The notes under the pieces: model-generated
What the model saw: only the letters and a program-made list of their open reading frames with translations
Database searches by the model: none
Told to the model about the DNA's origin: nothing
Part shown: in pieces, positions 1 to 14,496 of the stretch
Layout of the letters: each line of letters opens with the position of its first letter
Numbering within the stretch: position 1 is the first letter of the stretch
Assembly: GCA_033675545.1 (NCBI GenBank)
Contig: JAWDGP010005718.1
Coordinates: 1 to 64,000 of the forward strand
Length of the DNA: 64,000 nucleotides
Reading direction: 5' to 3'
Source of the DNA: Elysia crispata
Taxonomy: Eukaryota > Mollusca > Gastropoda > Plakobranchidae
Made by a program: the position numbers and the translations under genes

Positions 1-11
1 AATTGAACCTT

Positions 12-60
12 TTCTCCCCCCCCCCCCCCCACCCCCCCACCCCCCCCACCCCCACCCCCA
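12..60. repeat. C-rich homopolymer-like tract
   Basis: Almost pure run of C broken by single A residues and one T-rich start. It is a low-complexity tract; the G-rich complementary strand has runs long enough to form a G-quadruplex in principle. Confidence 0.9.
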
Positions 61-1408
<1,348 letters not shown>

Positions 1409-1560
1409 CCTTTATATCTGTCACTGTTTTTACGATATCACCTTCGCCCACATCTCTCATTCTATCTATCTCTTTCTCTCTATCTCCCTCTCTCTCATAC
1501 ACTCACTCTCTGTCTCTCATTCTGTTTCTGTTCCCCTCTCTATCTATCTCGTCATATCAG

Positions 1561-2758
1561 TAGAGTGTTTGTGTGCATGTCGATCAGTAAAGCCTAATGT
1601 AATGGAACAAACCATTTTACTGGCATTGACAGCGCCGCATCGTTACCACCATTCTGACAAGATCAGAATCCCATTGCTTCGATTTGCCCGAATCTGATGG
1701 ACTTGCTAACACGAGACTGGGCCACAGCTTCTCATAGGTCAACACGAGAACGCGTACCCCACACGAGCTTCACATCAAGGACAGAACCCGTTATTTCCCC
1801 TCTCTCCTCTCTTCTCCTGTTCCCGTGCCTCAGATTTTCCTCACAAGGAAGTTTTTTCATTCCAATTTTCAACGAAGTCTTGTTATCTCCACTAAAAAGA
1901 TGGACTTTCGTACTTTTTAAAAGCGATGCACTATTCCTATTATCAGTCCTATCAGACACAAGACTGTCCATTTCGTTATTTCTCGTATGACGTATCTTTA
2001 ATCGCGTTTTAATGCATTTGGGCTGAAGCTCGGTGTTCTTGCAGTAAAACAGTTCCATTTATCGGCACAAACAGCCTTAACGAGAAAAACGTTAGATTAT
2101 GGACTTTGTGCTACAATACAAGCACTGCTGAGAGTCAAATATTATTCTTTCTCTTCTGTAAATGTGCAGAGAAGAAGAAAACAATTGGGAAATTCAGCTT
2201 ATCGCCAATGCATTCATCTTGCAAAATATGAATCATTAATTTGTTCTTCCTGGGAAATAGGTTGGGATTATTTCACGAATTAGAGCCATACTGAGGGGTG
2301 GAAGTGGAGGGAGGGAGGAGGAGGTAGGTTGGGGGGAAATGAGTTCGTTTCCTGACTGCCGATTGCTTTATCGAAGAGGCACCTTATGGACGACGAGATA
2401 AACAATTATAATATACTCTACTGTATGCTTGATTATTATCTGTGATGAATCATAAGTTTTTCTTGGGACGATATCTGCAACTGGAGTGGATGATAACTTA
2501 TGTTATTAATTAAATATTTATCGAATATTAGACCGCACGTACATTATAACAAAATATTGACTAAAGGGTTGTAAACTCTATCTATATCCAGCATAGTGGT
2601 GAAGTGTGTTTTAAAAAAAGAAAATGAATATTGGATGAAAGACTTCGTATTAAAACCCCTTTGATGGGCTAGTCAAAGTAAGCATTTTGGTGATCAACCT
2701 GTGATAACAATGTGATAGTTTTCTTCATTAAGAATCTTATAATGGTGACGATGATGAT

Positions 2759-2789
<31 letters not shown>

Positions 2790-3596
2790 TTGGTCAGGAT
2801 GATGATGATGATGATGAATATGATGTTGATGAGGATAAGGACGACGAGGACGACGATGATGGTGATTAAGATGATGATGACGATGGTGAGGAAGATCGTG
2901 ATTATGATAATGGTGACGGTCATGATGATAACGATAAATCCTTTCATTTACTATCACTGGCTATCTTTCTCTCTCCACAATATCGCTATACTCCACGGAA
3001 TCGATTTCACCCTGCCCAAGCCGTGTCTCCCCTTTAACCAATGATCGAACTTCGTTAGACTGTGGTTTCCCTGGACCCTCCCCGCTTGCTCGACTCGCAC
3101 AGTCACATTAAGTGAACGGACCATCTTCAACTGACCCGCGTAAAATCTTTAGGTCTCCATAACAGGCCAGATTTCTCCCGCTTTCATAAAGATCTAAGGC
3201 AAACAGTTTGGAAACCTTAGTCTTAAGAACATTGTTTACATTTTCTACACATATAATGTATTCGAATGCTCTGGAGAGAAAGTATTACGGGATTTCTGAC
3301 AAATATTGTATTGTACATAAACACACATGAAAAAAATCAGCATTGTATACTGTCACACAGAGATTTTAAGTTATTCCCTAAAGAGTAAATAGCACTTGCT
3401 GGTAGCATCATCAAACATTTTTTTTTTTAACTCCAAAATCTAATGTCACCTTACAATGTAAAGTTTTCCTTTTCCAGTATCTCATTGCTCTGCTTGCAAT
3501 CTCTTTCTTACAGCTGCTATTTCTTCTCTTTTTTTTTTTAGTTCATTTAAAATAATTTTCACTCTGTTTTTCCTTTTCTCCTTTGTCCTTTCTATC

Positions 3597-3600
<4 letters not shown>
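1561..3600. other. Non-coding stretch with GAT/GGT low complexity
   Basis: No exon recognised. At about 2743-2937 the sequence becomes a degenerate GAT/GGT trinucleotide tract (ATG-rich one way, CAT/CAC-rich the other), which explains the Met/Val-rich and His-rich frames there. Confidence 0.6.
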
Positions 3601-3687
<87 letters not shown>

Positions 3688-3698
3688 CTCTCTCTCTT
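3601..3698. repeat. (TC)n microsatellite
   Basis: 42 uninterrupted TC units to 3684, then an interrupted continuation. It is followed by about 350 bp of T/C-rich sequence to about 4055, suggesting an older, eroded pyrimidine tract. Confidence 0.97.
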
Positions 3699-5194
3699 TC
3701 CCTCTCCCTCTCTACCTCTCTCTCCCTCTCTACCTCTCTGTCTTATTTTCCCGCCTCCTCTTATTCCATTTCTAAATCTATCTGCTTTTCTCCCTTTTCT
3801 GTCTTTTCTCTCTCTTCAACTTCATTTTTTCTCTCTTTCTCTACCTTATTTTCTATTTCGTAATCATCTCCCTTTTCTTAGCTATTATTCTTTGTCTGCC
3901 ATCTATTAGTCCATCGAGTCCTCTGGTTTTCTTTTAAACAATCCATCTCTCCGCCAATCATTCTATCTCTTTTTCCTTGTCTGCCTCCCGTAATTCCACC
4001 AATTTTCTTTGTACGAGTTTCGTTTCTATTTCCAATGTCTTTGTTTCTACAGTAGAACAATTTGATGAAACGCTTCTCGAGTTAGTATTTAGAAGTAAAC
4101 TAAAATACCTGCTCTCGCACTCTACAAACAAATAGCGTTGACCCTAATAATGTTTATTTGTAAGAAGAAAGAAAAGAATGAGCCAGAGTAAAAAGCTTTC
4201 TAGTTTTCCATGGGTGGTTGGAAAAAATGTTACTAGATTTTCTGAAAATGGAAGGCTATTATCCTTTGAATGGTAGGAAGTTCACTAGAGTTTTCCAAGG
4301 TTCCATGGATGCTTGGTTTAGATAGCAGAATACTTTTTGGTGGATCATACAAAGACGGAAACAAGGGGAATTAGGAATTATTTTTGCGTGAGTTGGTGTC
4401 TTTTTTATCCAAAAAAAATTCGATTTCGTATCCCTTTGATAGAATAAAGTTGTAGGACTTTCATACTGCTCTCCCATACCACAACACTACAAACTGTGTC
4501 CTTGTTTGCAGAAAAGAAGCAATAGGAAATAGCCTGTGTTTTTGCTAAGTAAGTAAAAAAAATAGAAATGGTGAGCGATTCAAATTTTGAAATAAAAAAA
4601 AATAAGAAAACTGAGTGGGGTGATGGGAGGAGGGGAATTCAAACGGATCAATACGAAAAGTTGTGTATCCGGAAAGGATACTGTGTAAAGCATGTTGTGC
4701 CTGAGCATAGCTTTAGAACAGTGAAAAAAATCACTTTTCCTGATTCATCACATTGTCCTAAAGTACTTCACTCCATCCAGACCACTTGAGGACATTTCGA
4801 TCAATATCCTTTGTGATAAGCTTTCTGGGTGTTACGGCAACCGTAAGTTTTACGGGCGCTTTTTATTCTCCTAAACTCTCTCTTACAGTTTGAGAAATAT
4901 AATTTTAGTCGGACTGCTTGTCTTGGAGTGTGTCAGATCATAATATCGCCACGATGGAGTAGCTAAATCCGAGAGTCCTACCATCTCAAATTTACATAGA
5001 CTTCATCCTTCAGTCTTCCTCCAAATGATTTTATGTAGGGGTAGCTTTTCTGCCGATTATAGTGAGAATCTCAGAAACTAGTAATAGTAATTGAAAGGAC
5101 AGTGGTTGTGACGATGGTGATGAGAAACATGGTATCGATATTGTTAATTATGAGGAAAGCGTCGACGCGAATAAAAGGAATAATAATGATATAT
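3699..5194. other. Unannotated non-coding stretch
   Basis: Short open frames occur here, none with splice sites or a recognisable protein pattern. I see no RNA gene or mobile element. Confidence 0.5.
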
Positions 5195-5246
5195 AGATGA
5201 TGATGATGATCATCATCATCATGATCATGATCATGATCATGATCAT
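5195..5246. repeat. GAT/ATC fold-back palindrome
   Basis: A run of GAT units switches directly to CAT units and then to ATGATC units, so the segment is largely self-complementary and can fold back on itself. It abuts the first copy of the 106-bp duplication. Confidence 0.85.
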
Positions 5247-5476
5247 GGTGATGAAAATGATGGCGACTTTATTGAAGATTAAAAAATGAGAGTAATGATA
5301 AATATGCAGATGACCACGAAAAAAAATAAAGATTTGTTTGTAGCTTTCATCGGATGATCATGATGATGATGGTGATGAAAATGATGGCGACTTTATTGAA
5401 GATTAAAAAATGAGAGTAATGATAAATATGCAGATGACCACGAAAAAAAATAAGGATTAGTTTGTAGCTTTCATCG
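5247..5476. repeat. Tandem duplication, two 106-bp copies
   Basis: Copy 1 is 5247-5352 and copy 2 is 5371-5476, separated by 18 bp of GAT-type sequence. Both begin GGTGATGAAAATGATGGCGA and end in CTTTCATCG. I count two substitutions between them, so the duplication is recent. The copies are not coding. Confidence 0.95.
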
Positions 5477-6424
5477 TAAAAGTTTAAATCTTAATTATAT
5501 TCTGCATTAAATCAATGATTTTTTAAAGGCGAAATATGTTTATCTCACGCAGGTGGTGTTGCCATAAGTCTTGGGTGATGGGCTATTCTTAGAAGACGGG
5601 TACCTGAGTTTGATGTAAGGTGAAAGAATAAGCGTTGAACATCATAATTGTGTTGAGCTATACATAATTTAATAGGCAAACTTTATAAAGCATGTGGATT
5701 AAAAATGGATGAGTCAAAACTGAATTAACACACAGTAAAAGTGTCAAATGGACCGCATGCGCTCAATCTATTATTACAAAGAGACAACTTTGATTTCTTT
5801 CCCCGCTATCTCCTCCAAAACCACACAATATACAGTGATGAAGATTGCTGAATTTTGATCTCACAAGATCAGTGTCCCACGTGGAAAAAAAAAAAGTTAA
5901 AGAAAAGTTATGGATTTAGGCTAAACGCATTTATGATTGGTCAATATTTTAAAAACAATAACATTGTTATCGTCGCTTTATCTTCCGGAGCGGCGGAATA
6001 TAAACATTTCTGCTTCTTTTGCACGCATTTCATACTTGTACTCAGTTAATTTTTCATTTAAGATATCGACCAGATCCATTGTTAACAAGGAACTGTAGAA
6101 ACACTCGAGTTAAGCTATTTTATGAATTTGCTACTCTTAATTTGTCTTGCATAAGTCATAAAAATTGCGTCTAGATCTAAAATGAATATAAGCTTCAGCA
6201 ATCCAGGATAACCCAATAAATTTTAAAAAATCCTGGGCTTTACAAAAAATTTTTGTAGGTCATCAGCACCACATTATGGTCTCAGCGGAGAGACTAACTG
6301 AAGAGAGGGCTGCTGAAAAGATTGCAACCATTTTTGTTTACTTTTTTGCTTGAGATCTCTCCATCTCAAGAATATCTTAATAACAATGTCTCAAGATTCT
6401 AATTTTAAAACTGTACTATGAGGG

Positions 6425-6625
6425 GCTGTGGAGGAGATATAATCCGTTATTGTTGTAAAGTTTGCTTTTCTTCAATGTAGTTATATGTCGCTGGAGGAGA
6501 TATATCTGTTATCGTGGTAAAATTTGCTTTTCTTATTGTATTAGTCTTCCCCAACTGTCTTTATTGTAAAGTTTGCTTTTCTTCAGTGCAGTGGTACGGC
6601 GCTGGAGGATGTATGTCGATTTTTT
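6425..6625. repeat. Degenerate three-copy tandem repeat
   Basis: Two blocks recur. GCTG(T)GGAGGA followed by GATAT or similar is at about 6425, 6490 and 6601. GTAAARTTTGCTTTTCTT is at about 6455, 6517 and 6566. Spacing is irregular, so the array has lost or gained internal pieces. Confidence 0.8.
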
Positions 6626-7230
<605 letters not shown>

Positions 7231-7232
<2 letters not shown>

Positions 7233-7974
7233 GGTGGACGGAACTGAAAAGAGACGAAAAATAAGTATGTCTCGGGCTTCTAATTATAACCTAGTGAACA
7301 AAGTATTCAGCGTAGACTTGAAACGGTTGTCCATAGGTTTTCTAAAAGCAAAAAGAGATCAGGGAGTTCATGTTGAAGAGAGTTCGAGACGGAATTTTTC
7401 TTTGTTTTTGGAATAATTTTTATTCTGTTCTTTTGACTGTTATGATCGAGACTTCGGTCAAAGGCCAATGAAATGAATATCATAATAAATTCTTCCAGTT
7501 TACGAAACTTTGGGCCGTTTTTTTTTCTTAAGATAATGTGATGGTAACTCTAATTTCCGAAAATCTATAGGACATAAACCTTTACGTTACTTTTCATAAT
7601 GTCCTTTTTTATTTATTCATACTTTTTTTAACACGAATGTAAATTAACATTCAACTCTTTCATCTTAGACAAGAACATTCAAAGTTCTTATGGGGTACGT
7701 TCCATGAAGTACATTTAAAAGCAGCTTCCCCTTTCTTCTTTCATCTCCCTTTGAGTCTAGGATATCAGAAAAGACGCTGACTCGGCTAGTCGTTGTTGAT
7801 ACGCACAAAGCCATATGTAGCTGCTACACAAAATTAATACAGAACTCGTTAACAAGATCCATACGTCGAGCAGAATCTAATCAACACAATTCACGTTATA
7901 GCGCTAGGTTGGAGAGAAACCTCAATCTGTAATTATTAACGATTGATACAGTGAGGACCAAGCACTGAACCACA
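7231..7974. other. Unannotated AT-rich stretch
   Basis: Nothing recognised: no exon with splice sites, no tRNA-like promoter boxes, no long repeat. Confidence 0.5.
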
Positions 7975-8001
7975 GCCCAGTCCAGCGCTCCAAGCATTCA
8001 A

Positions 8002-8163
8002 ATGTCCACCCAGATTGACCCCTTGGGCAAGCTTGTCAGGGACCAGAAAGAAATGGCCCTAACTGCTCGCATCGCGCAGTCCGACTTGTCAAGGCCGAGA
8101 ACGGCATCAGATACGAGATTAAGCTTCAGGGAAATGTCTGCGGGTAATGGTTCTGGAGAGTAA
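8002..8163 (+). CDS. Possible short coding segment, unrecognised
   Basis: ATG-to-TAA frame of 53 codons (beginning MSTQIDPLGKLVRDQKEM) in a locally GC-richer patch of otherwise AT-rich DNA. The frame stays open about 14 codons upstream of the ATG. An AG at about 7975 (CCACAG) could be an acceptor, and GGTAATGG near the end could be a donor, so it might be an internal exon rather than a complete small gene. Residue use is mixed and hydrophilic with no repeat bias. I know no family that matches and no neighbouring exon is evident. It could equally be chance. Confidence 0.25.
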   Translation: MSTQIDPLGKLVRDQKEMALTARIAQSDLSRPRTASDTRLSFREMSAGNGSGE

Positions 8164-8269
8164 ATGACTGCTGGTTCGGATTTGGGCTAAGTCGTTGTCA
8201 GTAGCATGGAGAGCTGTGTTGGATGGTGAAGATGTCTTGAATGTTTCAGTCGGTTTATTTTGACTGAAT

Positions 8270-8288
8270 TCCTTTTGTTGTTGTTATT

Positions 8289-8340
<52 letters not shown>

Positions 8341-8396
8341 ATGTTTTTGTTGTTGTTGTTGTTGTTGTTGTTTTTCGTGTTGGTGGTGGTGGTGTT
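8270..8396. repeat. (TTG)n/(CTG)n trinucleotide array
   Basis: TTG units grade into about 16 CTG units ending at 8340, then TTG and TGG units follow. On the + strand it reads as poly-Leu in one frame, which is an artefact. CTG tracts of this kind form hairpins. Confidence 0.95.
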
Positions 8397-11300
8397 TTGT
8401 TTTAATAATTTTTTTTTCTTTTTATGTAGTTTTTCCTCTTATAAATCAGAAAAAAACATGATGTAAAGCATTAAAGGGATTTGTGCACTATCAGATCAAA
8501 GAGATGTCACGATCTTTATCACAGCTGGCAATGACGGGCAGACCTGTGAACAAGTAGTATAGATAGCTTATAATGTCGTCTTGAAGAAAAGGAAAATTTC
8601 AGCTTTTAATTCTTCTTTCTTTTCCAGCTTTATATTCGGCTCGGCTTTCAAAAGCTTTTCAATAAAAAACACACCAGGCCCAACTTGTAGCTATCAGAGT
8701 TGAACTGAAGTTAACAAATGGGAGATTTTGATCGACAGTACAGCTCATCCTCAACATCTCTGTAGCATCCACTCTTTGTTTCCAACTTGTCCTTGTGTGT
8801 ATTAGATACAAGCCAAAATCAATTTCACCATAAATGCTTTTAACAGATGTCCAAATATAACATACCACATGACTTGCGTAGGAGAAATACACTCAGTGAT
8901 ACAAAGTGTTTTTGAAAGTAAATGAAAAGTAATAATTATGACATTTCTGGTCGTGCGATTAAAAATGAAGAAGAATAAGAATGTAAAGTGATATTTGTAA
9001 CTTACCCACCAGCATCACAAGGCGAGCCCACAAACATTGACATCCATCTGAACATGATTGTCCAGGTAAAACCAGTATAAGTTATTGAACAACAAGACTT
9101 TCCTCTCACAGCTACATTACTCATGCTCGAAGGTTCTGAGCTGAGACCGCCTGTTAAGTTGATTGCATCACGTTTTTTTGTTTTGTTTTGTTTTTTTATT
9201 TTTGTTTTTTGTTGTTGTTTCTACTTCTTTCAACTTTGAAGATCACGTTTACAAAAAAAAAAAACATGTGCTGTGGAGTGACCTAGTGGCCGGGATCTGT
9301 CATTGTGTCAGACAGGCGAGCTGTCCAGTTTGTTACAAGACAATTCAATAAATTACAGGCCCGGTGACTGATGACCTTTGCTGGTTCGTTGTGAAATGTT
9401 AGTCTGTCAAGGTTGAACTGCCAACCTGTCAAAGTCACGTTGCAAGATTCTCGGATGGTCCCCAGGTTATGCCATGCTGACAAACCCGCACACAACAAAA
9501 TTCATGAGTCCAGGACTAACCATCAAATTTTTTTCATGATCAGTCCTAAATCTTTGCGAACACCACTCAATAGGGTGGCCAAAGTAATTAGTATAGAAGA
9601 CGCTAGCAGTAGAAGCAAGCGCACTCCCATATAATTATATTGATTTTCTTATCGTTTTGAACTGCATCAATGCAATAGGAGTATCCATTTTAACTAAATG
9701 TACAACATTAACCGAATGGCACATGATTCTCGCAAACATTAATATCAAAATTAGTCAGTTTTTTTTTTTCATTAACACTCGCAAACAGTTTTTAGATTCT
9801 TTCTTACATTTTTCCTTCACAAATAATAGAAATTCGTAAGAAAACATGATGTTTTGGCAAAATGCTTGAATGAAAGAGAAAGCCGACGAATTAGAATACA
9901 GTAATTGACAGAAACTGCAGATCTCAAAAAATGGACATAGCATAATTATTCTGAAGGCTTGAAGCAAATCAGTAGTAAGGTGAGTTTACACAAAATAGAG
10001 ATTTTCAATTGGTACTTCTTATTGCTTTATTGCGCATTAAGGAAATACTTTCTAAACAGTGATAAACAAAATAATTAGCGAGTTTATGAAGACATTGGCA
10101 AGAGAAACAAAACAGCTCAGAGTGAGATACGAAAGCCAGACTGAGAATAACCATTTTAGTTATGGTACCTAGTGCTGTGTATTATATTTTAGTAATTTCA
10201 ATATTCACCTCTAAGATCTTTTTGAGTTTACCTACAGAGCCTTATAATTAGCGTTCAGAAGAAATTTCAAACAGTGCAGTGAATCAAAAATCATTATTTT
10301 GTTCCTTAAGGAGAAATTCTCTTACAATATAGTTAAATAATTTTACTTTTATTTATGATAAAAAAAAAAATAAACAAATTGTATGGACGCGAAGATAGGA
10401 AAAAGATGCACTTTACATCATGATGTAATAGGATCTGGTATAATTTAAAAATTTCATAAATAAGTATGAATGACCGTGACTCAGAATCGTGTGTGAATCA
10501 CACAATTTTGGGTTTATGTAAACGCAGAACAAAACAGTCTGTCTGTCGACTTTATTGGCCGTTCTATAGATTCAGTGAGATAACTTGGAATGAATGAGTT
10601 TTAGATCAGTCGCTTCTAGTTTTAGGTATCCTTTAGGTGCCACTTCGGGTAATAATTCTGCTATTGCATTCTTTGAGGAAAGAGAATGTAGGGCACTGCT
10701 TGACTTGTTAAGTTTTTACTATCTCTTTCTTTATTTCAGAGGTATCTCAAAATTGTATTGATTTTCCCAACTACCACCTTCGAATAACTTTTTGAAGTCT
10801 ATTCTTATCGTGTTCAGAAATATACCCACCCCAACTAGACATATCAAAAGTGATGATGTTGTTAAACAATGTAGTGTATAAGATAAGAAATTTAAAGCTA
10901 TCTATTTACTTTAAAAGATCTGTTTTCTACATACTTCTCTGTTACACATCTATCATACGTGTTGATTCGCAGCCACATGCTTGACTAGAGAAGAAAAAAA
11001 GCAGAGAGAAGTGCTTCCCGAGGTATCCAGTAAAGATTGTTTTGTGTATTTTGTAGGAGAAAACTTCAGAGCCTGGCGGAACAACTATTAAGTTTGATCT
11101 AGCTTTCTTAAGGTGGGATAAAATGTTAATTTACACGCGCCAAAGAGTATCGTCACATTCACGGCGACCCTGAAAGAATACTGAAAGCTAAAAGGGGTTT
11201 ATATTTTTTTTTCATAGATACTTAGGATCAGTAAGGACAATTTTTTCAACTCGCATTACATAAGGAATCTTTGATACCTGTTATACTTGTATTTCTGGGG

Positions 11301-12220
11301 GCCGTTACAATTTAATATATGACGGTTTATGTCAAGTCGAGACTTGTCAATAAAAGAAATCGACTAATTTTGTATTTTCCCAGTCTGCTTTTACATCCTT
11401 CTAAACGCTAATTAGAAAGCTGTGAATTTTTTGCAATAAATGTATAAAAGTGCACTGTCTTGTTGGAAATACTAGCCGCGCAGTTGTTTTTAAACCTACA
11501 GATAATGAATGTTTAGGAAAAATAGATTTGGACTTTACAAAATTATTGAACTATTCCTATTCAACAAATACATGACAATTCAAGATAGTCCATAGGAGAA
11601 GATTTTCAGTACGTATTCACTTCGAATGGTCTAGATAAGTTTTTAGATTTTAGTATTCAAAGGATACATAGGTGGGGGGTTTTTTTAAATATCCTTTCAC
11701 TTTCACTTTTTTGTCGCTTGTTTAACATGTTCAGTCTTTCGAGTCATGTCTGTAAAGACAAACATAAAAAGCAGTCTGTCCTTTAGCATATCCAGAACGG
11801 TTTGAATCACATCTCACTTTTTTTTTTCCTCCGGCTCCTCCTAAACCTACAATGTTTATTTTTTACGATAGTCTTTTTACCCTTCCTAGTTGCTGATATT
11901 ATTTTTGTTTGGACATTTTGCACTCTTTTATTCAAAGTTTTTGTTTTTTAAAGCAACAGAAACGGGGGAAATGTTCTGCATCGAATTAGTACTCAAGCTT
12001 TATCCTTTGCCTTTCGTGAGCGTATCTCGCCGGGACAGCATAATGACAAGTTTAGAGAAGTAAAAAGTAAAAACTGCTGTTAAACCAGCTTTCAGCTTAG
12101 ATTACCTTTGTCTGGCTATTGATTTTCTTCAGTTCACTTTTTTATTTTAGTTTTTATTAACATTATACATGTTTACATTATTTAAGTTTTCTTAGGGTTT
12201 AGTTTTCTTCCAATGTCGTT
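8397..12220. other. Unannotated non-coding stretch
   Basis: Mostly AT-rich with short frames only. The patch at about 9285-9500 is GC-richer and carries several TGTCA/CTGTCA words, but no exon or element could be recognised. Confidence 0.45.
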
Positions 12221-12221
12221 C

Positions 12222-12227
12222 AAAAAA

Positions 12228-12277
<50 letters not shown>

Positions 12278-12288
12278 TAGATATAGAC

Positions 12289-12320
<32 letters not shown>

Positions 12321-12333
12321 ATATATAGATATA

Positions 12334-12404
<71 letters not shown>
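12222..12404. repeat. Poly(A) followed by (AT)n array
   Basis: An A run of about 23 bases at 12222-12244 leads into (AT)n with GATA, GACAT and (TG)n interruptions to 12404. The A run abutting AT repeats resembles the tail of an inserted retroelement, but I could not identify an element body beside it. Confidence 0.9.
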
Positions 12405-12406
<2 letters not shown>

Positions 12407-13569
12407 CCAAGTTAACAATTTATTTCTTATGGGGTTCAAAATAATAAATAGTTAACAATTGGTCTCCGTGTTTTTAAGTTACAAGAAGATTGATCTAGAT
12501 CGGATGCATCGAAAATAGTCGACATTCCAGACTAATTTGGCGAGCTTGTCCACGCTGTGTGATGGATCGAGAGATAAGTGGTAGCCAGGTCTGTTTCAAA
12601 GATCATAGACTGATGACCTACTTAAGTTAGTGAGGTAGAGTAAATGTTGTAGTTCAAAGTTTTATAACATTAAGTACTTAAAATTAAATAAAAAAATATT
12701 TTGGTAGTTATGTGATTTAAAAGGTTAGAGCGAGCTTGGCTGTTCAATGATATAATTTTCCTCTTCTCTTCATTCTACTAATCGTTAACATTGTATTTAT
12801 ACTTTTGTCATTAACATTTCTTTAGGCTGCATCATCTGTGCGGAAAACGCTCGATTTTTCCCTATTCAATAATCGGACCAAAAAAAAAAGTGACAAGGGA
12901 GCGAAGTGGACAAATTTCACAACCTAATGAACTGTTATTTTTCATTGTCTTATTACTCCCCTTGTTTAGTGAATTTTACATAGAATCCTAAAAAATAGTC
13001 TTCTAGTTTGGTAATGAAAAGCATGGAGCCTGAACAAAGCTTAGAGTTATGCATGTCAAATAAATATTCCTCTGAAGATAATGTGAATCAACTAGATCAT
13101 AGCGTTGCGATTCTCACTTATATGATAGCAACATCTCTTTTATACTAAAGCAATAACATTTTTTCTTTGTTTTTAACAACCACAATTAGTCCTTACATCC
13201 ATGTTGTTAGACGTATGACAACAAATTACCAAGCCATTTTTTCATAGTCGTTTCTTCTAATTCATTTCTTCTAGCTGAATTTAAACTAAGCAAACACAAA
13301 AAAATTTAATAGGAAAATCATAATGAGTAGTTTTGTAAAAAAAAAAAATATGCACATGGGGTTTAATTCTTTTACTCCCTTTGTTGTTTCGCTTTGAGCA
13401 TTTATGACATTCATAGATTTAGAAGAAACACTTTGCTCTGTTTTTTTCCCTTTCAATCCTTCCGTGAAATAAAATAAGGCAATCATTTACGTCTTAAAAG
13501 AAGAGCACATTTTTAAGACTAAAAGTCTGCATAAAATTATGAGATTTCCAACACCCGAGTATTAATAAT
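12405..13569. other. Unannotated AT-rich stretch
   Basis: Probably intron or 3' flank of the minus-strand gene at 14.5 kb. No second exon of that gene was recognised here. Confidence 0.45.
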
Positions 13570-14145
13570 ATTGGGATCCCTCATTTGTGGCAAAGAAGAC
13601 GTAGAAAGAAGGAAACAACTATCCACAGCTGTAATGATAAAGCTTAAAAACATAACGATTGAAGAAAGTAAAACTCTGCAAGGCATTAGTGAAAATCGAT
13701 CCTTAAAATTGTGGCACGTGGACTCTCACACAAACAGAAGAAGCTAAACTAGATGCATTCCACCGAACACAACTCAAACAAACCCTTAATAAATAACCAG
13801 TAAATACAAAGAAATCTCTGTATAACAAAATTCAATGAAAAACCGATCTCTATAACCATCCTTGAAAGCCGGAGCGCCTGTTTGGGCATATCCTGAGGCG
13901 AGATATAGACATTTCGGCAAACAAAGCTGTGGAGGCATTCTTTGTTCCTAAAGATGATAAATTTCGAGTATTACAACACTGCCAACAGCCATTAACAAAA
14001 GTCTCATTCGTATTCCAGTTGACGGGCTAAAATTCAAAACCGAGAACATCTGAGGTCAGTAGCAGAAGATTGAACGCAATAGAGGAGACTATCAGCGAAC
14101 ATACGAGAGGCAGCCGAGGCGTCCAAGTCCTAGCATGTGAACGGC
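13570..14145 (+). mobile_element. Non-LTR retrotransposon 3' relic
   Basis: Decayed C-terminal part of a LINE-type endonuclease/reverse-transcriptase polyprotein. Reading across frames, the characteristic order survives. ILGSLICGKEDVERRKQL lies near 13572, and a TWTLTQTEEAKLDAFHR block near 13727 is the usual [CE]TWTL region. LFGHILRRDIDISANKA lies near 13883, followed by an FFVPKDDKFR block. LRSVAED then an arginine/tryptophan-like region near 14051-14140 matches the usual C-terminal 'dlrxlaxDRxxW' end. Stops and frameshifts occur throughout, so it is dead. No 5' half is visible, typical of 5'-truncated LINE insertion. It lies downstream of the minus-strand exon, in the opposite orientation, probably in its intron. 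I cannot name the clade with certainty. Confidence 0.85.
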
Positions 14146-14496
14146 GATATTAATATAGATATAGAGCATTAATTTCTTAACTCAGACTCAACACTATAAG
14201 CATTCCCTGTTTATGCAACTCCAAACAACCACGTTGCTGGTAGTGTCAGAACTAACAATACTTTCCTATCTGCACCAAAAAAGTTATCACACATACTCAC
14301 ATGCTTGTACAATGCCTTTATACGATCCATTTAATTTTACTTCTTTTATTAAATTACTTTTTCTGGCATAATGGTTCGATGCATTAGAACGTTGCACTTT
14401 ATTTTCATTTCGAAACGCACTCTAAAGTTGAATCTATCCACATTGCGCAAGCCAAGAAAACAAGGAAAAAAAAAACAATATAAAAAAGATACTGAC
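14146..14496. other. Probable intron start of the minus-strand gene
   Basis: On the minus strand this follows the donor at 14496-14495. It is AT-rich with no exon recognised. Confidence 0.5.
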
